A stretch of 64,000 nt of DNA. Origin: Helicobacter pylori oki112 (GTDB lineage Bacteria; Campylobacterota; Campylobacteria; Campylobacterales; Helicobacteraceae). The stretch lies in contig NZ_CP006821.1 in the NCBI RefSeq assembly GCF_000600085.1, forward strand, positions 1,364,001 to 1,428,000, read 5' to 3'. Both the position numbers and the translations under genes were made by a program. Below, piece after piece: positions 9,450-19,972 of this stretch; within the stretch, counting starts at the first letter, position 1; every line of letters starts with the position of its first letter. A model generated the notes under the pieces. It searched no databases. It saw only the letters and a list, made by a program, of their open reading frames with translations, and was not told the origin of the DNA.

Positions 9450-10238
9450 TTAAAAAATCATTCCTCCTATAAACCCTTTAATTTTTTCTAGCATGGCGTT
9501 TTCATTGTTTAAATTTTCTTCTATGATTTTGACTAACGCTGAGCCACAAATCACGCCATCAGCACCCATTTCTTTAGCGTTTTTGATGTGTTCTTTTTGA
9601 GAAATGCCAAAGCCCAGTAAGGCGGGGGTGGGGCTAAAAGTTTTTAGGGTTTTGATGATCGTGCTTGCATCGTTCTCTAGAGCATGGCTTATCCCTGTAA
9701 CCCCACTCCTGGCTAAAGTGTAGATATAGCCTTGCGAATGCATAGCGACTTGTTCTAAATCTTTACTGCTCGCATTAGGACTAGCGATAAAGATTTGCTT
9801 GATTTGGTGTTTTTGAGCGGATTTAATGACTAATTCTTTTTCTATTAGGGGCATGTCCGCTATTAAAACGCTATCTATACCGCATTCTTTGATTTGAGCG
9901 TAAAAGTCATCAACGCCATAAGAAAAAATTAAATTCGCATACGCTAAAAGCCCTATGGGAATATCATCGTTATAGCCTCTAATCTTTTTTAAAAGCTGGA
10001 AATTTTTAGCCATGCTAGCGTGTTTTAACGCTCTTAAATGGCTCGCTTGTATGGTAACGCCATCCGCTATCGGATCTGAAAAAGCAAACCCCAATTCTAA
10101 AGCGCTCACCCCGCTAGTAATTAGGGTTTTAACGATTTCAAAACTCAATTCATAGTTAGGATCGCCCAAGGTTACAAACGGGATAAACGCCATTTTTTCG
10201 TGTTTTTTTAAGGTTTCAAACATGTTTTGATACCTCAT
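9450..10238 (-). CDS. trpA: Tryptophan synthase alpha subunit
   Basis: A 262-residue TIM-barrel enzyme that cleaves indole-3-glycerol phosphate to indole and glyceraldehyde 3-phosphate, passing indole to TrpB through the alpha-beta tunnel. The catalytic Glu ([13 protein letters not shown], Glu48) and catalytic Asp (Asp59) are both present, and GFGIS with the later [12 protein letters not shown] motif form the phosphate-binding part. The length is normal. It is the last gene of the trp operon and overlaps trpB by 4 bases (ATGA type). Confidence 0.97.
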   Translation of the reverse strand: MRYQNMFETLKKHEKMAFIPFVTLGDPNYELSFEIVKTLITSGVSALELGFAFSDPIADGVTIQASHLRALKHASMAKNFQLLKKIRGYNDDIPIGLLAYANLIFSYGVDDFYAQIKECGIDSVLIADMPLIEKELVIKSAQKHQIKQIFIASPNASSKDLEQVAMHSQGYIYTLARSGVTGISHALENDASTIIKTLKTFSPTPALLGFGISQKEHIKNAKEMGADGVICGSALVKIIEENLNNENAMLEKIKGFIGGMIF

Positions 10239-11416
10239 TTTAAACCTCCTTTTAAAGCGTTATAAACGGTGCTTAAATCCTTATCCCCCCGACCGCTTAA
10301 ATTCACTACGATGATACTTTCTTCTTCGCATTTTTGAGCGAGTTTTAAAGCATACGCTAAAGCGTGTGAGCTTTCTAGCGCCGGGATAATGCCTTCTTTT
10401 TGGCACAACAAACTAAAAGCCTCTAGCGCTTCAAGATCGCTTGCACTTTCATAAATCGCGCGCCCACTCTCTTTTAAATAGCTGTGTTCTGGCCCCACCC
10501 CTGGATAATCAAGCCCGGCGCTAATGCTATGGCTTTCTGCAATCTGGCCTTCATCATCTTGTAAAAGATAGGTTTTATTCCCATGCAAAATCCCCACACG
10601 CCCCTTATTCAAAGTCGCCCCATGCTTATTGGTTTCTAGCCCTAAACCCGCCGGCTCTACGCCTATGAGTTTAACCTCTTTGTCGTTTAAAAACGCGCTG
10701 AATATCCCTATAGCGTTAGACCCCCCTCCAACGCATGCGATAACATAATCAGGCAAGCGGTTTTCTTTTTCTAAAATTTGGCTTTTAACCTCATCGCCTA
10801 TCATTTTTTGAAAGGTTTTAACCATCGTAGGGTAAGGGTGTGGCCCGGCGGCTGTGCCTAGCAAATAATGCGTGTCCTTGTAACTGCTCGCCCAATCCCT
10901 TAAGGCTTCATTCACAGCGTCTTTAAGCGTCGCGCTCCCTGAATTAACCTCTCTCACTTCAGCACCTAATAAGCGCATTCTAAAAACATTCATTTCCTGG
11001 CGCTTGATGTCTTTGCCTCCCATAAAAATCACGCATTTTAAATTCAATAACGCGCAAGCGATAGCCGTTGCAACGCCATGTTGCCCAGCGCCTGTTTCAG
11101 CAATAATCCTTGTTTTACCCATTTTTTTCGCTAAAAGGGCTTGCCCTAGAGCTTGATTAGTCTTGTGCGCCCCGCCATGGATTAAATCTTCTCGTTTTAG
11201 ATAAAGCTTGACTTTAGGGTTAGAAACGATATTTTGACACAAGGTTAAAGGGCTAGGACGGCCCACAAAATCTTTTAAAAGATGAAAATATTCTTTTTGG
11301 AATTTTTCATCTTTCAAACACGCATCAAACGCCTGTTCTAACTCTCTTAATGCAGGCACTAACAATTCTGAAACAAAACTCCCTCCAAACTCCCCAAAAT
11401 ACGCTTTTTTATTCAT
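10235..11416 (-). CDS. trpB: Tryptophan synthase beta subunit
   Basis: A 393-residue PLP enzyme that condenses indole with serine. The PLP lysine is Lys85 in [10 protein letters not shown], the catalytic Glu lies in [10 protein letters not shown] (about residues 107-116), and the PLP phosphate loop is the GGGSNAIG segment. The monovalent-cation and COMM-domain regions look intact. It starts 1 base after the trpC-trpF stop, so it is firmly within the operon. Confidence 0.98.
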   Translation of the reverse strand: MNKKAYFGEFGGSFVSELLVPALRELEQAFDACLKDEKFQKEYFHLLKDFVGRPSPLTLCQNIVSNPKVKLYLKREDLIHGGAHKTNQALGQALLAKKMGKTRIIAETGAGQHGVATAIACALLNLKCVIFMGGKDIKRQEMNVFRMRLLGAEVREVNSGSATLKDAVNEALRDWASSYKDTHYLLGTAAGPHPYPTMVKTFQKMIGDEVKSQILEKENRLPDYVIACVGGGSNAIGIFSAFLNDKEVKLIGVEPAGLGLETNKHGATLNKGRVGILHGNKTYLLQDDEGQIAESHSISAGLDYPGVGPEHSYLKESGRAIYESASDLEALEAFSLLCQKEGIIPALESSHALAYALKLAQKCEEESIIVVNLSGRGDKDLSTVYNALKGGLK

Positions 11417-12775
11417 TTAATACTCTCTTAAAATTCGGGCTAATCGCTTGATTTTATCCTTATTTTTAATCCCAGGGCTTATTTCTAAACCCGAATTGAA
11501 ATCCAAACCCAACGCTTTAACTTTCAAGGCTTGTTGAATATTATCCAAATTAAGCCCGCCAGCTAACATGAAAGGCGTTTTGACATTTTCTAAAATACCC
11601 CAATCAAAACTCACGCCATTGCCTCCCATTTTATCCCCCTTAGTGTCGTATAAGATTAGAGAGGCTTCTTTAACTTTAGGCGCTAAATCTTTGGCGCTCA
11701 TCACACTCACTACTTGCCAAATCGCGCAAGTTTTAGGGAGCGATTTTTTTAATTGAGCGATTTCTTGTTGCGAATAGCCATAAAGCTGCACCGCTTTTAA
11801 ATCAAGCTTTTTAGCGATTTTTTGAATTTTTTTAATCTTATCTTTCACAAACACGCCCACAAAATCCAATTTTTTAACCGCTTTTGTGATCTTTAGGGCT
11901 TCTTTAGGCTTGATGTATCTTGGCGAAGATTTTTCAAAAATCAAACCCCCATAAATAAAATGGTTTTTATAAACGGCTTTAGCGTCTTTAATTTTTGTAA
12001 GCCCGCACACTTTATTTTCGCCTAAAATCAATTTAATACACGCTTTTTTCAAATCCTTTTCTTTCATTAAAGAGCTGCCCACTAAAAAGCCATTCACATA
12101 AGGGGCTAGGGCTTTGATTTGCGTGTGCGAATAAATACCGGACTCACTCACCACGAGCGCGTCTTTAGGTAAGAGAGAGCGTAATTTGAGCGTGTTGTTA
12201 ATGTCGGTTGTCAGGGTGTGCAAATCCCTATTATTGATGCCTATAATGTCGTATTGGAGTTTGAGTAAGCGCTTGATTTCTTGCTTATTGGAAACTTCAG
12301 TCAGCGTGCTCATGTTTAAGGATTTAGCGAGGTTAAAAAGCTCTAAATAATTTTTATCGTCTAATACGCTTAACATTAAAAGCACCGCATTAGCCCCCAT
12401 CATTCTAGCGAGTTTGATTTGAAAAGCATCAATGATAAAATCTTTGCATAAAATGGGCTTAATGGAATGCTGCGAAACCATCTTAATGTTTTCATAAGAG
12501 CCTAAAAAATATTTAGAATCGGCTAAAACTGAAATGCAAGAGGCAAATTTTTCATAAGTTTTGGCTATTTTTAACAAATCAAAATCTTTTCTGATTAAAC
12601 CTTTAGAGGGCGATGCTTTTTTGCATTCTAAAATAAAGCTGGTTTTTTTTTCTAGTAACGCCTTTTTAAAATCCCTATCGCTTGGGTTTATGTTTGTCGG
12701 TAAAGTGTGGTTTTTTTTGAGATCAGAGACTTCTAGGAGCTTGTCTTTAAGGATGTTTTCTAACACGCTAGGCAT
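11417..12775 (-). CDS. trpC: Bifunctional indole-3-glycerol phosphate synthase / phosphoribosylanthranilate isomerase
   Basis: A 452-residue fusion of TrpC (residues about 1-250) and TrpF (about 255-452). The IGPS half shows the [13 protein letters not shown] catalytic Lys segment, [10 protein letters not shown], and VSESGI with GFLVGSSLM for phosphate binding. The isomerase half begins [10 protein letters not shown], with the catalytic Cys and the later [10 protein letters not shown] and LDFNSGLE motifs with the catalytic Asp. It converts PRA to CdRP and then to indole-3-glycerol phosphate. Such fusions are known from enteric bacteria and Helicobacter. It overlaps trpD by 8 bases. Confidence 0.96.
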   Translation of the reverse strand: MPSVLENILKDKLLEVSDLKKNHTLPTNINPSDRDFKKALLEKKTSFILECKKASPSKGLIRKDFDLLKIAKTYEKFASCISVLADSKYFLGSYENIKMVSQHSIKPILCKDFIIDAFQIKLARMMGANAVLLMLSVLDDKNYLELFNLAKSLNMSTLTEVSNKQEIKRLLKLQYDIIGINNRDLHTLTTDINNTLKLRSLLPKDALVVSESGIYSHTQIKALAPYVNGFLVGSSLMKEKDLKKACIKLILGENKVCGLTKIKDAKAVYKNHFIYGGLIFEKSSPRYIKPKEALKITKAVKKLDFVGVFVKDKIKKIQKIAKKLDLKAVQLYGYSQQEIAQLKKSLPKTCAIWQVVSVMSAKDLAPKVKEASLILYDTKGDKMGGNGVSFDWGILENVKTPFMLAGGLNLDNIQQALKVKALGLDFNSGLEISPGIKNKDKIKRLARILREY

Positions 12776-13775
12776 GGCTTAACCTTATGATTTTTTGCAA
12801 ATGCACATAAGGCGCTTTGGTTTTTAAATGCTCTAAAGTCATGCTCACGCCCTCTTTTAAATCTTTAGCTTTATGGCTTAAATACAACAAACTCGCCACA
12901 TTCGCCACAACCACCATTGTATGCGAATCCTTGCCTTTATTTTCTAAAATATCTAAACACGCTTGAACGCTTTCTTGTGCGTTTTCAATCTGTAATTCTT
13001 TCAAATCATAGGGGGGTAAATCAAAATCTTTAGCGCTCAAGTCATACTCTAAAATTTCATTATTTTTCAATTCACACGCATGCGTAATGTCGTGCAACAC
13101 GATTTCATCCGTCCCCCCTCCATTAATTACCATCGCCCTTTTAACGCCTAAAGCCTTTAATGCTAGCGCCATAGTCTTACACAAGGATTTATCATACACG
13201 CCTAAAAGCTGGATTTTGGGCCTTAAGGGGTTGATTAGAGGCCCTAAGCAATTAAAAATCGTTTTAGCAAAAAGCTCTTTTCTTAAGGGGGCGGATTTTT
13301 TAAAACTTTGATGGTATAAAGGCGCGAATAAAAAACCAAAATGCGTTTGTTTGAAACAATTCTCTAATTGCGTGGGATTCATTTCAATATTCACGCCTAA
13401 ATTTTCCAACAAATCCGCGCTCCCGCTATGACTAGACACGCTCCTTGATCCGTGTTTAGCCATAGATAATCCCATAGAGCTGGCAATGAGCGCAGCAATC
13501 GTGCTGATGTTAATCGTTTTTAACCCATCGCCTCCTGTGCCGCAATTGTCTATTAAATCCAAGCCGCTATCAAAAGGCTTATGGGCATGCTCTAAAAGCG
13601 TGGTTGCAGCAACGCTAATTTCCTTAAAGCTCTCGCCCTTGATTTTTAAAGCGCATAAGATCGCCCCAAGTTGTGCGGGGCTTACTTTTTCGTTGATAAT
13701 AAGGGTGAATAATTTTTTGACTTCTTCATCGTTTAAGTCTTTTTGATGGTATAGAGCGTTTAAAATCTCTTTCAT
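12768..13775 (-). CDS. trpD: Anthranilate phosphoribosyltransferase
   Basis: A 335-residue enzyme that transfers phosphoribose from PRPP to anthranilate. The PRPP-binding glycine loop GTGGDG is at residues 79-84, followed by [25 protein letters not shown] (about 107-125) is the anthranilate/PRPP site, and the [10 protein letters not shown] motif is present. It is a separate gene from trpG, unlike the enteric fusion. It overlaps trpG by 4 bases. Confidence 0.97.
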   Translation of the reverse strand: MKEILNALYHQKDLNDEEVKKLFTLIINEKVSPAQLGAILCALKIKGESFKEISVAATTLLEHAHKPFDSGLDLIDNCGTGGDGLKTINISTIAALIASSMGLSMAKHGSRSVSSHSGSADLLENLGVNIEMNPTQLENCFKQTHFGFLFAPLYHQSFKKSAPLRKELFAKTIFNCLGPLINPLRPKIQLLGVYDKSLCKTMALALKALGVKRAMVINGGGTDEIVLHDITHACELKNNEILEYDLSAKDFDLPPYDLKELQIENAQESVQACLDILENKGKDSHTMVVVANVASLLYLSHKAKDLKEGVSMTLEHLKTKAPYVHLQKIIRLSHA

Positions 13776-14356
13776 AATAACCCTTCTAAAAACCCCACGC
13801 TTTGTTCTAACAACGCCCTCCCTTGTAAAGTCATGATGCTTTCAGGGTGGAATTGATAGGCTAAAATCTTATCTTCTTCATTGATAATAGCCATAGGGAT
13901 ATTGTCATGCTCAGCGATCACTTCCAAATTTTTAGGCAACCCGCTTGCCATTAAAGAATGGTAACGCCCCACCACCATGCTCTCCCCTAAACCTTTAAAA
14001 ACGGCATGCTTTTTGAGCGCGATGGTCGTCGCTTTGCCATGCACAATTTCTTTACTCCTTATGATTTTAGCCCCATAGCTTTGCGCTAAAGCTTGTAAGC
14101 CTAAACAAACCCCTAAAATAGGGAATTTCTTTTTAGCCATTTCAATGATTTTTAAAAGATTGCCTGAACTGCTAGGATTACCAGGCCCTGGTGAAACGAA
14201 CAATAAAGGCGTTTTTGATTCTTCATTCATCAAATCCATAAGATAACTCGGATCAATATCGTTTTGATAAACAGCAACTTCATAACCCAAACATTCTAAT
14301 TCATACACCAAGTTATAAGAAAAAGAATCAAAATTATCTATAAAAAAGATTTTCAT
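13772..14356 (-). CDS. trpG: Anthranilate synthase glutamine amidotransferase component
   Basis: A 194-residue class I glutamine amidotransferase that supplies ammonia to TrpE. The catalytic triad is visible: Cys84 in [10 protein letters not shown], and His170 and Glu172 in FHPES. The oxyanion segment SPGPGNP is at 55-61. It overlaps trpE by 4 bases. It could in principle also serve 4-amino-4-deoxychorismate synthase (PabA role), which cannot be decided from sequence alone. Confidence 0.95.
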   Translation of the reverse strand: MKIFFIDNFDSFSYNLVYELECLGYEVAVYQNDIDPSYLMDLMNEESKTPLLFVSPGPGNPSSSGNLLKIIEMAKKKFPILGVCLGLQALAQSYGAKIIRSKEIVHGKATTIALKKHAVFKGLGESMVVGRYHSLMASGLPKNLEVIAEHDNIPMAIINEEDKILAYQFHPESIMTLQGRALLEQSVGFLEGLL

Positions 14357-15855
14357 AAGCTTGTTTTCCTGATCGCATCAATAAGGGCTTGTGCTTTGGC
14401 TCTTGTTTCATTCGCTTCGTTTTTAGGCACGCTGTCTAGCACAATACCAGCTCCTGCTTGGATCACGGCTCTATTGTTTTTAATAAAACATGAACGGATA
14501 GTGATGCAAGAATCCATAGAACCCTCGCTATTTAAATACCCCACACTCCCCCCATAAGAGCCTCTCCTTTGGTTTTCTAATTGGTAAATGAGCCTGATCG
14601 CAGAGATTTTAGGCGCTCCGCTAAGCGTGCCGGCGTTCATAAAGCTCCTGTAAGCATGCAAACTATCGCACTCTTTTTTCAACTCCCCAACAACCCTTGA
14701 GACTAAATGCATGACATTGGAATACTTATCCACTTTTAAAAGCTTATCGCAGTAGCGTTTTTTTGAAACTCTGGCCATGTCGTTTCTGGCTAAATCCACT
14801 AGCATGATGTGTTCAGCCCTTTCTTTATAGTCGTGTTGCAAATCAAATTCCATTTTACTATCTAAATCGTAATCAATATTCCCTTGTTTGTCCTTACCTC
14901 TTAAACGAGTGCCAGCAATGGGATAAATTTCAGCCGTATTCATTAGGGCGTTGTATTTTAAAGCGCTCTCAGGGCTTGCCCCAAAAAGGATAAAATCGCT
15001 GTCTTTGATATAAAACATATAAGGGCTAGGGTTAGTTAGTTTTAAATGATAATACGCGCTCAAACCCTCCAAGCACTCCATATAAAAGCTGCGCGACAAC
15101 ACCGCTTGAAAAATCTCGCCCTTTTTGATTTCTTCTTGTAAGGATAGCACTCTTTTTTCAAACTCGCTATCATCACAACTAACGCTAACTTCTCTACTTT
15201 GCTTGGATTTTTTAGGGATAAAGTCGCTTTTGATGTTTTTAGCCAACTCTTTTAAATCCTGTAATTCTTTAGCTATCTCTGTTTTAAAGCGTTCATCAAA
15301 ACACGCCCCCAAGATTTCAGTGCTTTTTTCTTTATGGTCTATGATGATCAAATTTTGCGCGACATAAAAAATAAAGTCATGCGCGGTGTTGTCTTGCGCT
15401 TTTAAGTGGGGCAAGTCTTCAAAAAAATTGAGCATTTCAAAAGAAAAAACGCCCGCGCTAAAAAGCGTAAAAGGGTGTTTGGGTTTTGTTTTAACGCTTT
15501 TAAAAAGCCCCCTTAAAGCGTCAAAAGGGCTAGGCTCAAAGAGTTTTAAAAACTCATCTTGCGTTTTTTTATTTTTGGTGTAGGTTAAAATTAGGGCATT
15601 ATCTTGTATAGGCGTTTTAAAAAATGCGCTCAATTTTTGCAAAAATGCTCCGCCATTAGGCGTTAGGCTAGTGATGGTTACGATATTGTGGTTGCAAATT
15701 AGCTTCAAACAGGCTTTAGCCATTAATAGGGATTTGGTGTGCGCTTTGCTCTCAATCTCAGCGCTTTCAAAAAGCAAGGTGTGCTCGCGCTCTAATTTTT
15801 CATAAAGAGCTAGGGGGTAGGGAATATAAGGGGCTTTTTCTACTAGACTGATCAT
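14353..15855 (-). CDS. trpE: Anthranilate synthase component I
   Basis: A 500-residue chorismate-binding enzyme. It has the C-terminal catalytic core with [26 protein letters not shown] and [17 protein letters not shown], and an N-terminal [10 protein letters not shown] segment corresponding to the tryptophan-feedback site. The frame is open 19 codons further upstream, but I chose the ATG at 15855. A promoter-like -10 (TAGAAT, 15885-15890) lies inside that extension, and the usual TrpE opening ([13 protein letters not shown]) begins there. It is the first gene of the trp operon (E-G-D-CF-B-A). Confidence 0.94.
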   Translation of the reverse strand: MISLVEKAPYIPYPLALYEKLEREHTLLFESAEIESKAHTKSLLMAKACLKLICNHNIVTITSLTPNGGAFLQKLSAFFKTPIQDNALILTYTKNKKTQDEFLKLFEPSPFDALRGLFKSVKTKPKHPFTLFSAGVFSFEMLNFFEDLPHLKAQDNTAHDFIFYVAQNLIIIDHKEKSTEILGACFDERFKTEIAKELQDLKELAKNIKSDFIPKKSKQSREVSVSCDDSEFEKRVLSLQEEIKKGEIFQAVLSRSFYMECLEGLSAYYHLKLTNPSPYMFYIKDSDFILFGASPESALKYNALMNTAEIYPIAGTRLRGKDKQGNIDYDLDSKMEFDLQHDYKERAEHIMLVDLARNDMARVSKKRYCDKLLKVDKYSNVMHLVSRVVGELKKECDSLHAYRSFMNAGTLSGAPKISAIRLIYQLENQRRGSYGGSVGYLNSEGSMDSCITIRSCFIKNNRAVIQAGAGIVLDSVPKNEANETRAKAQALIDAIRKTSL

Positions 15856-15884
15856 CAATTTCTTTATATTAAAAATAAACTCGT

Positions 15885-15912
15885 ATTCTACAAGAAATAG
15901 ATAAATAGGCAA
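15885..15912 (-). promoter_or_regulatory. Probable trp operon promoter
   Basis: On the minus strand TTGCCT (15912-15907) is followed after 16 bases by TAGAAT (15890-15885), about 30 bases before the trpE ATG. This gives a leader of roughly 20-25 bases. I see no Trp-rich leader peptide or attenuator in it, so control is more likely at initiation or by TrpE feedback. Confidence 0.5.
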
Positions 15913-15985
15913 TAAATTAATATCCCTATTAGAGTTTGCAAGGACTAATCTAACTTAAACTCAAATGGGATCTTCAAGGCTCAAT

Positions 15986-17053
15986 TTATGAGGAAATTAG
16001 AAATTTTAAGCGACAAGAAAGATTGGGTGCGATAAATTCAATAATATTCTCGCTTTCTTTTTTGATGTCAATCAAACCCATATCGTTTGAGCCATTAGGC
16101 GGGGTGATGCCTAAAAATCGTTCATTGAAAGGCCGCCATCTGGCAATAGAAGCGCTGAGTTCGTTAGGATAAAACCCGATAGATTGGTTGTCAAATAAAG
16201 CGTTCACATGCAAAGGGCCTGAAGCGTTCCCGATATAAACAGACAAATTCGCGCACAATTTGGCTAAATCCACTAAACTATGGCTCGTATCATAGAGGTG
16301 GGCGAAAGGGACTTTTTTAAGGAGTTCTTCTGTGGCTTTTCTCTCGCCTGGCCCGCAAATAAGAATGATCTCACAATTCAAATTCTTGTATAAAAAATCA
16401 ATCAGCTCAATAAAGTTTGAGGTAGGCAATACGGGCGAACTGCCTCCGCTATGCATATGCACGCCAATCCACAACAAACCAACATCAGCGTTGAGTTTTG
16501 AAGCGATGATGGATCGCTCTTGCACTTTGTCTTTAAGCTTCCATGCGATTTTTTTAATTGAAGCGTTAGGGAGATTGTGATCTTTACAAAACGCATGGAT
16601 TAAGTCCAAATTGTATTCGTATTCGGTTTTTAAGCATAACGATCGGCTTTGGCGCACGCTCTTTTGATACAGCCAAGAATAGATTTTAGTCTTTGGGGCT
16701 AGGATATAAGGAATAAATTTTCTCAAACTAAAAGCGAGTCTGGCGTTTTTAAAATTAGAAAATAAAAAGATAAGAGCGTCAATGGATTTACTTTTGAGAG
16801 TGGCGGCCAAATGGTTGTCTTCTATGATGACTTCATCAATGAAAGGGAATTCTAAAGCTATTGGGGTGGTATAGCTAGGCACAACCACGCCCAAATACAC
16901 TTCCTTGCCTTTTTCTAAAAAAGCATGCTTTAGAGCGATTAAAGCGGGTATGGCTAAAATAAAATCGCCTAACTTGTCGTTACGGATCACAAAAACTTTT
17001 TGAGAGTTTTCTTTATCTTTGCATTTTAAATCTTCAAACCCTACAAAATCCAT
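15986..17053 (-). CDS. Glycosyltransferase family 9 (heptosyltransferase-like) protein
   Basis: A 355-residue GT9 protein. The N-terminal acceptor-domain motif VIRNDKLGDFILAIPAL (residues about 22-38) is the hallmark of ADP-heptose:LPS heptosyltransferases. In the C-terminal nucleotide domain, CEIILICGPGERKATEELL and the IGNASGPLHVNALF segment correspond to the donor-binding region. The usual Asp/Ser-Gly before the final His is altered to NASGPLH. It probably acts at the inner membrane in LPS core assembly, but the sugar cannot be assigned. It is read alone, 130 bases upstream of trpE in the same direction, with no neighbours in the pathway here. Confidence 0.8.
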   Translation of the reverse strand: MDFVGFEDLKCKDKENSQKVFVIRNDKLGDFILAIPALIALKHAFLEKGKEVYLGVVVPSYTTPIALEFPFIDEVIIEDNHLAATLKSKSIDALIFLFSNFKNARLAFSLRKFIPYILAPKTKIYSWLYQKSVRQSRSLCLKTEYEYNLDLIHAFCKDHNLPNASIKKIAWKLKDKVQERSIIASKLNADVGLLWIGVHMHSGGSSPVLPTSNFIELIDFLYKNLNCEIILICGPGERKATEELLKKVPFAHLYDTSHSLVDLAKLCANLSVYIGNASGPLHVNALFDNQSIGFYPNELSASIARWRPFNERFLGITPPNGSNDMGLIDIKKESENIIEFIAPNLSCRLKFLISS

Positions 17054-17120
17054 AACTCCGCCTAAGAGATCAAATTTTTTGTCATGTTAGCAAAAATCGT
17101 TCTTATGCGATGGATAAATT

Positions 17121-17858
17121 TTATTTTTTATTCTGCCATGCTTTTATGGGTTCATCTTCCCATGTGCCATAAAGAGAGTTGGGTAAAATGATCCACTCTG
17201 TGCCGAATTTTTGAGCGTTTTGCAAGACTTTAGCTCGTTGCTCTTGGCTGTTTTTAGCGTCTTTAGCAAAAAGTGCGTCAAAATCATGCAAAGTATCGCC
17301 CACCTGTAAAATAATCGCATAATCCTTAGCGACTAATTCTCGCCTAACGGCTTTAGGCTTGCCTTTTTCTTTCAATAAAACGGATTCTTCACTCACTTGG
17401 GGGAGTTTAAAACTTTTGAGCGTTTTTAAGGTGAATGCCTTATTTTTTTGCGTGCGGTTAGAAATGTAAAAAATCTTAACGCCCTTAGAATTAGCGTATT
17501 CTAAAAAGTCTAGCGCTCCAGGAATGAGCGTAAGAGAGCCTTCTTTTTCAAATTTATCCCAAGTTTCTGGGGTGTATTTGATGCAATGTTTGGTCAAATA
17601 GCCCGCATAATCAAAAGTGTTTAAAACGGTTTCATCTAAATCCAAGATGACGGCTGGCTTTTTGTCTTTAACGAGCTTGAGATTATTGTCTAGCGCCATT
17701 TTCGCCATTTTGTAACTTTGCAATTGCAAGGCCCTAATTTCAGCGCTTTGCTGATGATACTTAACGCTTCTTGTTAGGGGCGAAACGCATTCTTTGGCAT
17801 TTAACACACTCATCAAACTCAATCCTAATAAAACTGATGCAAGGGTCTTTTTTATCAT
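17121..17858 (-). CDS. Class C acid phosphatase, lipoprotein e(P4) family (HAD fold)
   Basis: A 245-residue exported HAD-type phosphatase. A signal peptide (residues about 1-21, ending LNA) leads to the nucleophile motif DLDET (73-77; Asp73 nucleophile, Asp75 acid/base). Motif II is FYISNRT and motif III/IV the QVGDTLHDFD segment. Relatives in Haemophilus dephosphorylate nucleoside monophosphates and NMN in the periplasm for cofactor uptake. The export site has no clear lipobox (a Cys at 24 follows NAKE), so whether it is lipidated is doubtful. It lies 67 bases upstream of the GT9 gene on the same strand. Confidence 0.88.
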   Translation of the reverse strand: MIKKTLASVLLGLSLMSVLNAKECVSPLTRSVKYHQQSAEIRALQLQSYKMAKMALDNNLKLVKDKKPAVILDLDETVLNTFDYAGYLTKHCIKYTPETWDKFEKEGSLTLIPGALDFLEYANSKGVKIFYISNRTQKNKAFTLKTLKSFKLPQVSEESVLLKEKGKPKAVRRELVAKDYAIILQVGDTLHDFDALFAKDAKNSQEQRAKVLQNAQKFGTEWIILPNSLYGTWEDEPIKAWQNKK

Positions 17859-17941
17859 AACAACACCTACCTAATGGGGATTTTTTGTATTATACCTTAA
17901 AACAGATGATTAGGAGTATTTTACCATTAACCAATTTGTTG

Positions 17942-17947
17942 TATAGT
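17942..17947 (+). promoter_or_regulatory. Probable -10 box for the YceI gene
   Basis: TATAGT lies 35 bases before the ATG at 17982, giving a leader of roughly 28 bases that ends in a GAGGAAA ribosome binding site. No strong -35 is visible. Confidence 0.4.
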
Positions 17948-17981
17948 TGGCGTTTTTAATTCAAAATGAAGTGAGGAAACA

Positions 17982-18530
17982 ATGAAAAAAGCGTTAATGT
18001 TCACCCTTTTGGGCGTTAGTCTGGCGTTTGCAAAACCTTATACGATTGATAAGGCAAACTCTAGCGTGTGGTTTGAGGTTAAGCACTTCAAATTCAATGA
18101 AACAAGAGGCGTGTTTGATAGTTTTGATGGCAAAATTGATGCCGATCCTAATACCAAAGCCCTCAATGTTTTTGAAGGCAAAATTGATATTAAAAGCATT
18201 AACACTAGGAACAAAAAAAGAGATGACCACCTAAAAACAGCAGAGTTTTTTGATGCCATGAAATACCCAAAAGGGAGCTTTAAGATGACAAAATACGAAG
18301 ATGGTAAAATCCATGGGGATTTGACCCTTCATGGCGTAACCAAACCTGTCGTGTTAGAAGCCAAAATCCAAGCCCCCTTACAAAACCCCATGAATAAAAA
18401 AGAATTCATGGTGTTACAAGCTGAAGGCAAAATCAACCGCAAGGATTTTGGTATCGGTAAAACCTTTAGCGACGCTGTCGTTGGAGATGAGATAAAGATT
18501 GAGCTCAAACTAGAAGCTTACGCTCAATAA
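17982..18530 (+). CDS. YceI-family periplasmic isoprenoid/lipid-binding protein
   Basis: A 182-residue protein with a signal peptide (residues 1-17, ending LAFA) and the YceI lipocalin-like barrel. The opening YTIDKANSSVWFEVKHFKFNET is the family signature, followed by RGVFDSFDGKIDAD, the KRDDHLKTAEFFDA segment and the closing DFGIGKTF...DEIKIELKLEA. Family members bind polyisoprenoids; the exact ligand is unknown. It is a single gene with its own -10 box and a good terminator directly after the stop. tenA converges on it from the other side. Confidence 0.93.
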   Translation: MKKALMFTLLGVSLAFAKPYTIDKANSSVWFEVKHFKFNETRGVFDSFDGKIDADPNTKALNVFEGKIDIKSINTRNKKRDDHLKTAEFFDAMKYPKGSFKMTKYEDGKIHGDLTLHGVTKPVVLEAKIQAPLQNPMNKKEFMVLQAEGKINRKDFGIGKTFSDAVVGDEIKIELKLEAYAQ

Positions 18531-18538
18531 ACTTTTTG

Positions 18539-18571
18539 CAAGAGATAGATATATTCTTCTCTTGTGTTTTT
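18539..18571 (+). terminator. Rho-independent terminator of the YceI gene
   Basis: CAAGAGA (18539-18545) pairs with TCTCTTG (18558-18564), followed by a T-rich run ending at 18571. It begins 8 bases after the stop codon. Confidence 0.7.
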
Positions 18572-18593
18572 CTAACGGCACAAAAACCTTTAT

Positions 18594-19247
18594 TTAACTT
18601 TGATACGCCATATCCCAAAACAGATATTCGTATTCGCTTGTAGTGATAAAAATCTCCTTTAATTTTTCAATTTCTTGTTTTGAAGAAGCATGAGTGAGAA
18701 AATCAAGCAAATTAATATTCCAATTTACGCACGCTTGAAATTCTTTGGAACTATAGCCCTTAATCCAATGCCCATAAAAGGCATGTTCTAAAGCGTTTGG
18801 GATTTGACTCAAATTTTGCGCGATCACTAAATAGCTCCAACCACAGGATAGAACAGCCGCCGCAACTTCTTTGATAGAGCCCTTAAACCCTTCAGCGAGC
18901 ATGTAGCTTGTATAGGATTTATTCGCTAGAGTGGGGTGCGCGTTTTGCAATTCTTTTTGAGTGATTTGAAGTTCTCTAATGTAATGGTTATGGATACTCA
19001 TCTCGTTATTTAAAATATCTTGTATAGCGTTAGAAAACTCCCTCATCACCGCTTCATCACAAGCCTTAACTACGCCCAAAGCAAACACCTTAGCGTATTC
19101 TAAAAGAAACAAATAATCCTGAATAATATAAAAACGGAATTTATCTCTTTCTAAAGTCCCACGCCCTATGCCTTGAACGAACGGATGGGAAATACAATCC
19201 CCCCAAATAGATTGCGCGTTTTGATACAGATATTGTGAAACTTGCAT
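18594..19247 (-). CDS. tenA: TenA aminopyrimidine aminohydrolase / thiaminase II
   Basis: A 217-residue all-helical TenA protein that hydrolyses degraded thiamine pyrimidines (aminopyrimidine to HMP) for salvage. Asp44 (IIQDYLFL), Phe47, Cys135 (AVLSCGWSY) and Glu205/Glu207 near the C-terminus (TTSEYEYLFW) correspond to the known active site. I chose the ATG at 19247 because TAGGAG lies 7-8 bases upstream; the 8-codon upstream extension contains that site. It is convergent with the YceI gene. No riboswitch is visible upstream, unlike the thiamine transporter gene at 21027. Confidence 0.95.
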   Translation of the reverse strand: MQVSQYLYQNAQSIWGDCISHPFVQGIGRGTLERDKFRFYIIQDYLFLLEYAKVFALGVVKACDEAVMREFSNAIQDILNNEMSIHNHYIRELQITQKELQNAHPTLANKSYTSYMLAEGFKGSIKEVAAAVLSCGWSYLVIAQNLSQIPNALEHAFYGHWIKGYSSKEFQACVNWNINLLDFLTHASSKQEIEKLKEIFITTSEYEYLFWDMAYQS

Positions 19248-19286
19248 TTTTACACTCCTAAATCCATTCAACGCATTATAACACGA

Positions 19287-19447
19287 AAGCTTGTGATATG
19301 GTATAAAAATTTGTTTTTAAAAAGGCTCGTGAGTAAGCTCTTGCTTTCAAAAATTGAACGCTGTATTAAAATATCTGTGATTTTGAATAGCGATTAATGA
19401 TATTATAAGGCTTGTATTGCCTCTATATTGTTTAAGATTGGCTATCC
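19287..19447. repeat. Non-coding block, copy 2 of the 9228-9410 repeat family
   Basis: This sequence upstream of tenA shares ordered blocks with 9228-9410. They are AAGCTT (19287-19292) with a following TGGTAT box, AAAATATCTGTGATTTT (19368-19384) and TATATTGTT (19424-19432). Distances between the last two blocks are similar in both copies (50 and 56 bases). No supported reading frame is present. It abuts the hairpin element at 19453-19616. Confidence 0.45.
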
Positions 19448-19452
19448 TTTGT

Positions 19453-19616
19453 AATCATAAAAAGGTTAATTCCATCTCGCTCTGTAGGTTTTGATTTTTA
19501 GAAGTTTTTATTATGGGAACTTGTAGTATGGCACTTACAAGATAGGAGTCAATCTTAGATGCATGGTTTCAAACCTATTACAGAGCGAGATGGAATCAAC
19601 CTTACTATTTATGATT
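19453..19616. repeat. Large imperfect hairpin element (164 bases)
   Basis: Left arm 19464-19491 and right arm 19571-19601 are near-perfect inverted repeats: 22 of 23 positions pair in the long part, then GGTTT pairs with AAACC after a small bulge. An outer pair AATCATAA (19453-19460) / TTATGATT (19609-19616) extends it to roughly 35 base pairs. The loop holds a second hairpin, CTTGTA (19520-19525) / TACAAG (19536-19541), followed at once by ATAGGAGT (19542-19549). The same plan recurs at 22366-22496. The rest of the gap to 19972 is AT-rich with no supported gene. It may be a structured RNA or a mobile-element end; the strand is unknown. Confidence 0.6.
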
Positions 19617-19972
19617 GGTTTAACCTCTGTATTGAGTCATATCGACCAAAACTTCAAATAGTTTAACATAAAAATAAAAAAGCGTCTAATATATTCAAAA
19701 TAGGCGTTCAATTTTTAAGCGGTTGGTGTAAAAACGCAATTAAAGGCTTTAATGCTTGAAACTTAACGCTCTAAAACGCTTAAAAAATGCTAAAACCATA
19801 AAACCAATGATTTACTTTAATCCTGTAATTTGAGTAGAAACAAAACGCTTATTGAGATTTTTGTGATATTTCGCTGATCTGTAACAATGCTTTTAATAGG
19901 GTTGTGGTATAAATATTCTTATCAAGGTGTGTCCAACATGCCTTGAATCTCCATTTTATGAAAGGATTTGTT

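Noticed and set aside
15856..15912. Longer TrpE with 19 extra N-terminal residues
   Set aside because: It needs a TTG start without a ribosome site, and a promoter-like -10 lies within the extension.
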